A stretch of 16,731 bases of DNA, from contig DNTK01000171.1 of assembly GCA_003508755.1 (NCBI GenBank), forward strand, positions 1 to 16,731. Reading direction: 5' to 3'. The notes below the pieces were generated by a model, which was given only the letters and a program-made list of their open reading frames with translations, was not told where the DNA came from and made no database searches. The position numbers and the translations under genes are program-made. Within the stretch, counting starts at the first letter, position 1, and each line of letters opens with the position of its first letter. Origin of the DNA: Bacteroidales bacterium. GTDB taxonomy: Bacteria; Bacteroidota; Bacteroidia; Bacteroidales; UBA10428. Shown here in pieces: positions 16,284 to 16,731 of the stretch.

Positions 16284-16731
16284 CTACAAACTTTTTTCAA
16301 TTTCGTCTAAAATATCAACAGCAACTTCTTGTTTTAATTTTAACTCAAACTCGCTGATATTATTGTTGCTGTCAATAATAGTAATTTTATTTGTATCGAA
16401 CTTAAATCCCGCATTTTTATCTTGTAAAGAATTTAAAACAATGAAATCGAGATTTTTTTTCTTTAACTTTCTTTTGGCATTTTCAAGTTCATCGTCGGTC
16501 TCAAGGGCAAATCCAACCAGCTTTTGATTTGCTTGTTTGAGCCTGCCCAGTTCTGCAGCAATATCGGTAGTTGGCACGAGCGATATGGATGTTTGTTGCT
16601 TGTCTTTTATTTTTTTTTCGCTGACGTTTGCAGGGGTAAAATCTGCTACAGCAGCACTCATAATAGCCATATCGCAGGATGGAAATAGTTGCTTTGAGGC
16701 TGCATACATTTCGGCCGCTGTGGTTACTTTC
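16284..16731 (-). CDS. coaBC: CoaBC (phosphopantothenoylcysteine synthetase/decarboxylase), C-terminal part
   Basis: Only the last 148 residues are in the window; the frame continues past base 16731, and an internal Met at 16709 is not the start. This is the CoaB half, which joins 4'-phosphopantothenate to cysteine using CTP in coenzyme A synthesis. The CoaC decarboxylase half would lie upstream, off the window. Visible marks are VTTAAEM at the edge, the strongly conserved MSAAVADFTP, KLVGFALETDDELENAKRKL, the Lys-rich KRKLKKKNLDFIVLN that matches the family's conserved lysine cluster, and the GF-x-F/S-D-x-N pattern (AGFKFDTNKITII). The stop lies 3 bases before the DUF4835 start, so both genes share a transcript. 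Confidence 0.95.
   Translation of the reverse strand, partial: KVTTAAEMYAASKQLFPSCDMAIMSAAVADFTPANVSEKKIKDKQQTSISLVPTTDIAAELGRLKQANQKLVGFALETDDELENAKRKLKKKNLDFIVLNSLQDKNAGFKFDTNKITIIDSNNNISEFELKLKQEVAVDILDEIEKSL

Noticed and set aside
16284..16709. A complete 141-residue CoaB-like protein starting at 16709
   Set aside because: The frame stays open upstream to the window edge with conserved CoaB residues (VTTAAE), so the Met is internal and the gene is cut by the window.

Overview
The window looks like a chromosomal segment of a Bacteroidota bacterium. The evidence is a SusC/SusD outer-membrane pair, many lipoproteins with Cys lipoboxes, start codons without clear Shine-Dalgarno sequences, TAnnTTTG-type -7 promoter elements, and the coaBC–DUF4835–recN gene order. 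An environmental or host-associated member of Bacteroidia (for example Marinilabiliales) is a reasonable guess, but the sequence alone does not fix the family. Protein-coding genes fill most of the window. I see no tRNA, rRNA, CRISPR array, transposase or phage gene.

Layout. (1) 1–2167, minus strand: a two-gene unit of a small lipoprotein followed by a large exported Asp-box (BNR/VPS10-like) beta-propeller protein whose C-terminus lies beyond base 1. (2) 2291–8909, minus strand: a four-gene SusC–SusD–lipoprotein–lipoprotein operon with tight spacing, a candidate promoter near 8994–9001 and a strong intrinsic terminator at 2295–2330. It encodes a TonB-dependent uptake system with no enzymes, so the substrate cannot be read from context. 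(3) 8910–9462: a 553-base AT-rich divergent regulatory region with several inverted repeats, including a perfect FNR/CRP-type box. (4) 9463–11025, plus strand: a YfcC-family inner-membrane carrier. (5) 11120–12367, minus strand: a DUF819 membrane protein, convergent with the carrier. (6) 12480–13322, minus strand: enoyl-ACP reductase FabI, with a hairpin terminator downstream and an unusual repeat-bearing leader upstream. (7) 13634–16731, minus strand: the housekeeping cluster coaBC (partial), DUF4835 and recN.

How the parts relate. The SusCD operon would bring an oligomeric or peptide-like nutrient across the outer membrane. The divergent YfcC carrier could move a small organic acid, amino acid or peptide across the inner membrane, but no shared substrate is shown. 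fabI (fatty-acid synthesis), coaBC (coenzyme A synthesis) and recN (double-strand break repair) are core functions. I found no clear evidence of a wholly new system. The most useful leads are the FNR-type box before the carrier, the enzyme-free SusCD operon with two lipoproteins of unknown function, and the heptamer/inverted-repeat element in the presumed fabI leader.
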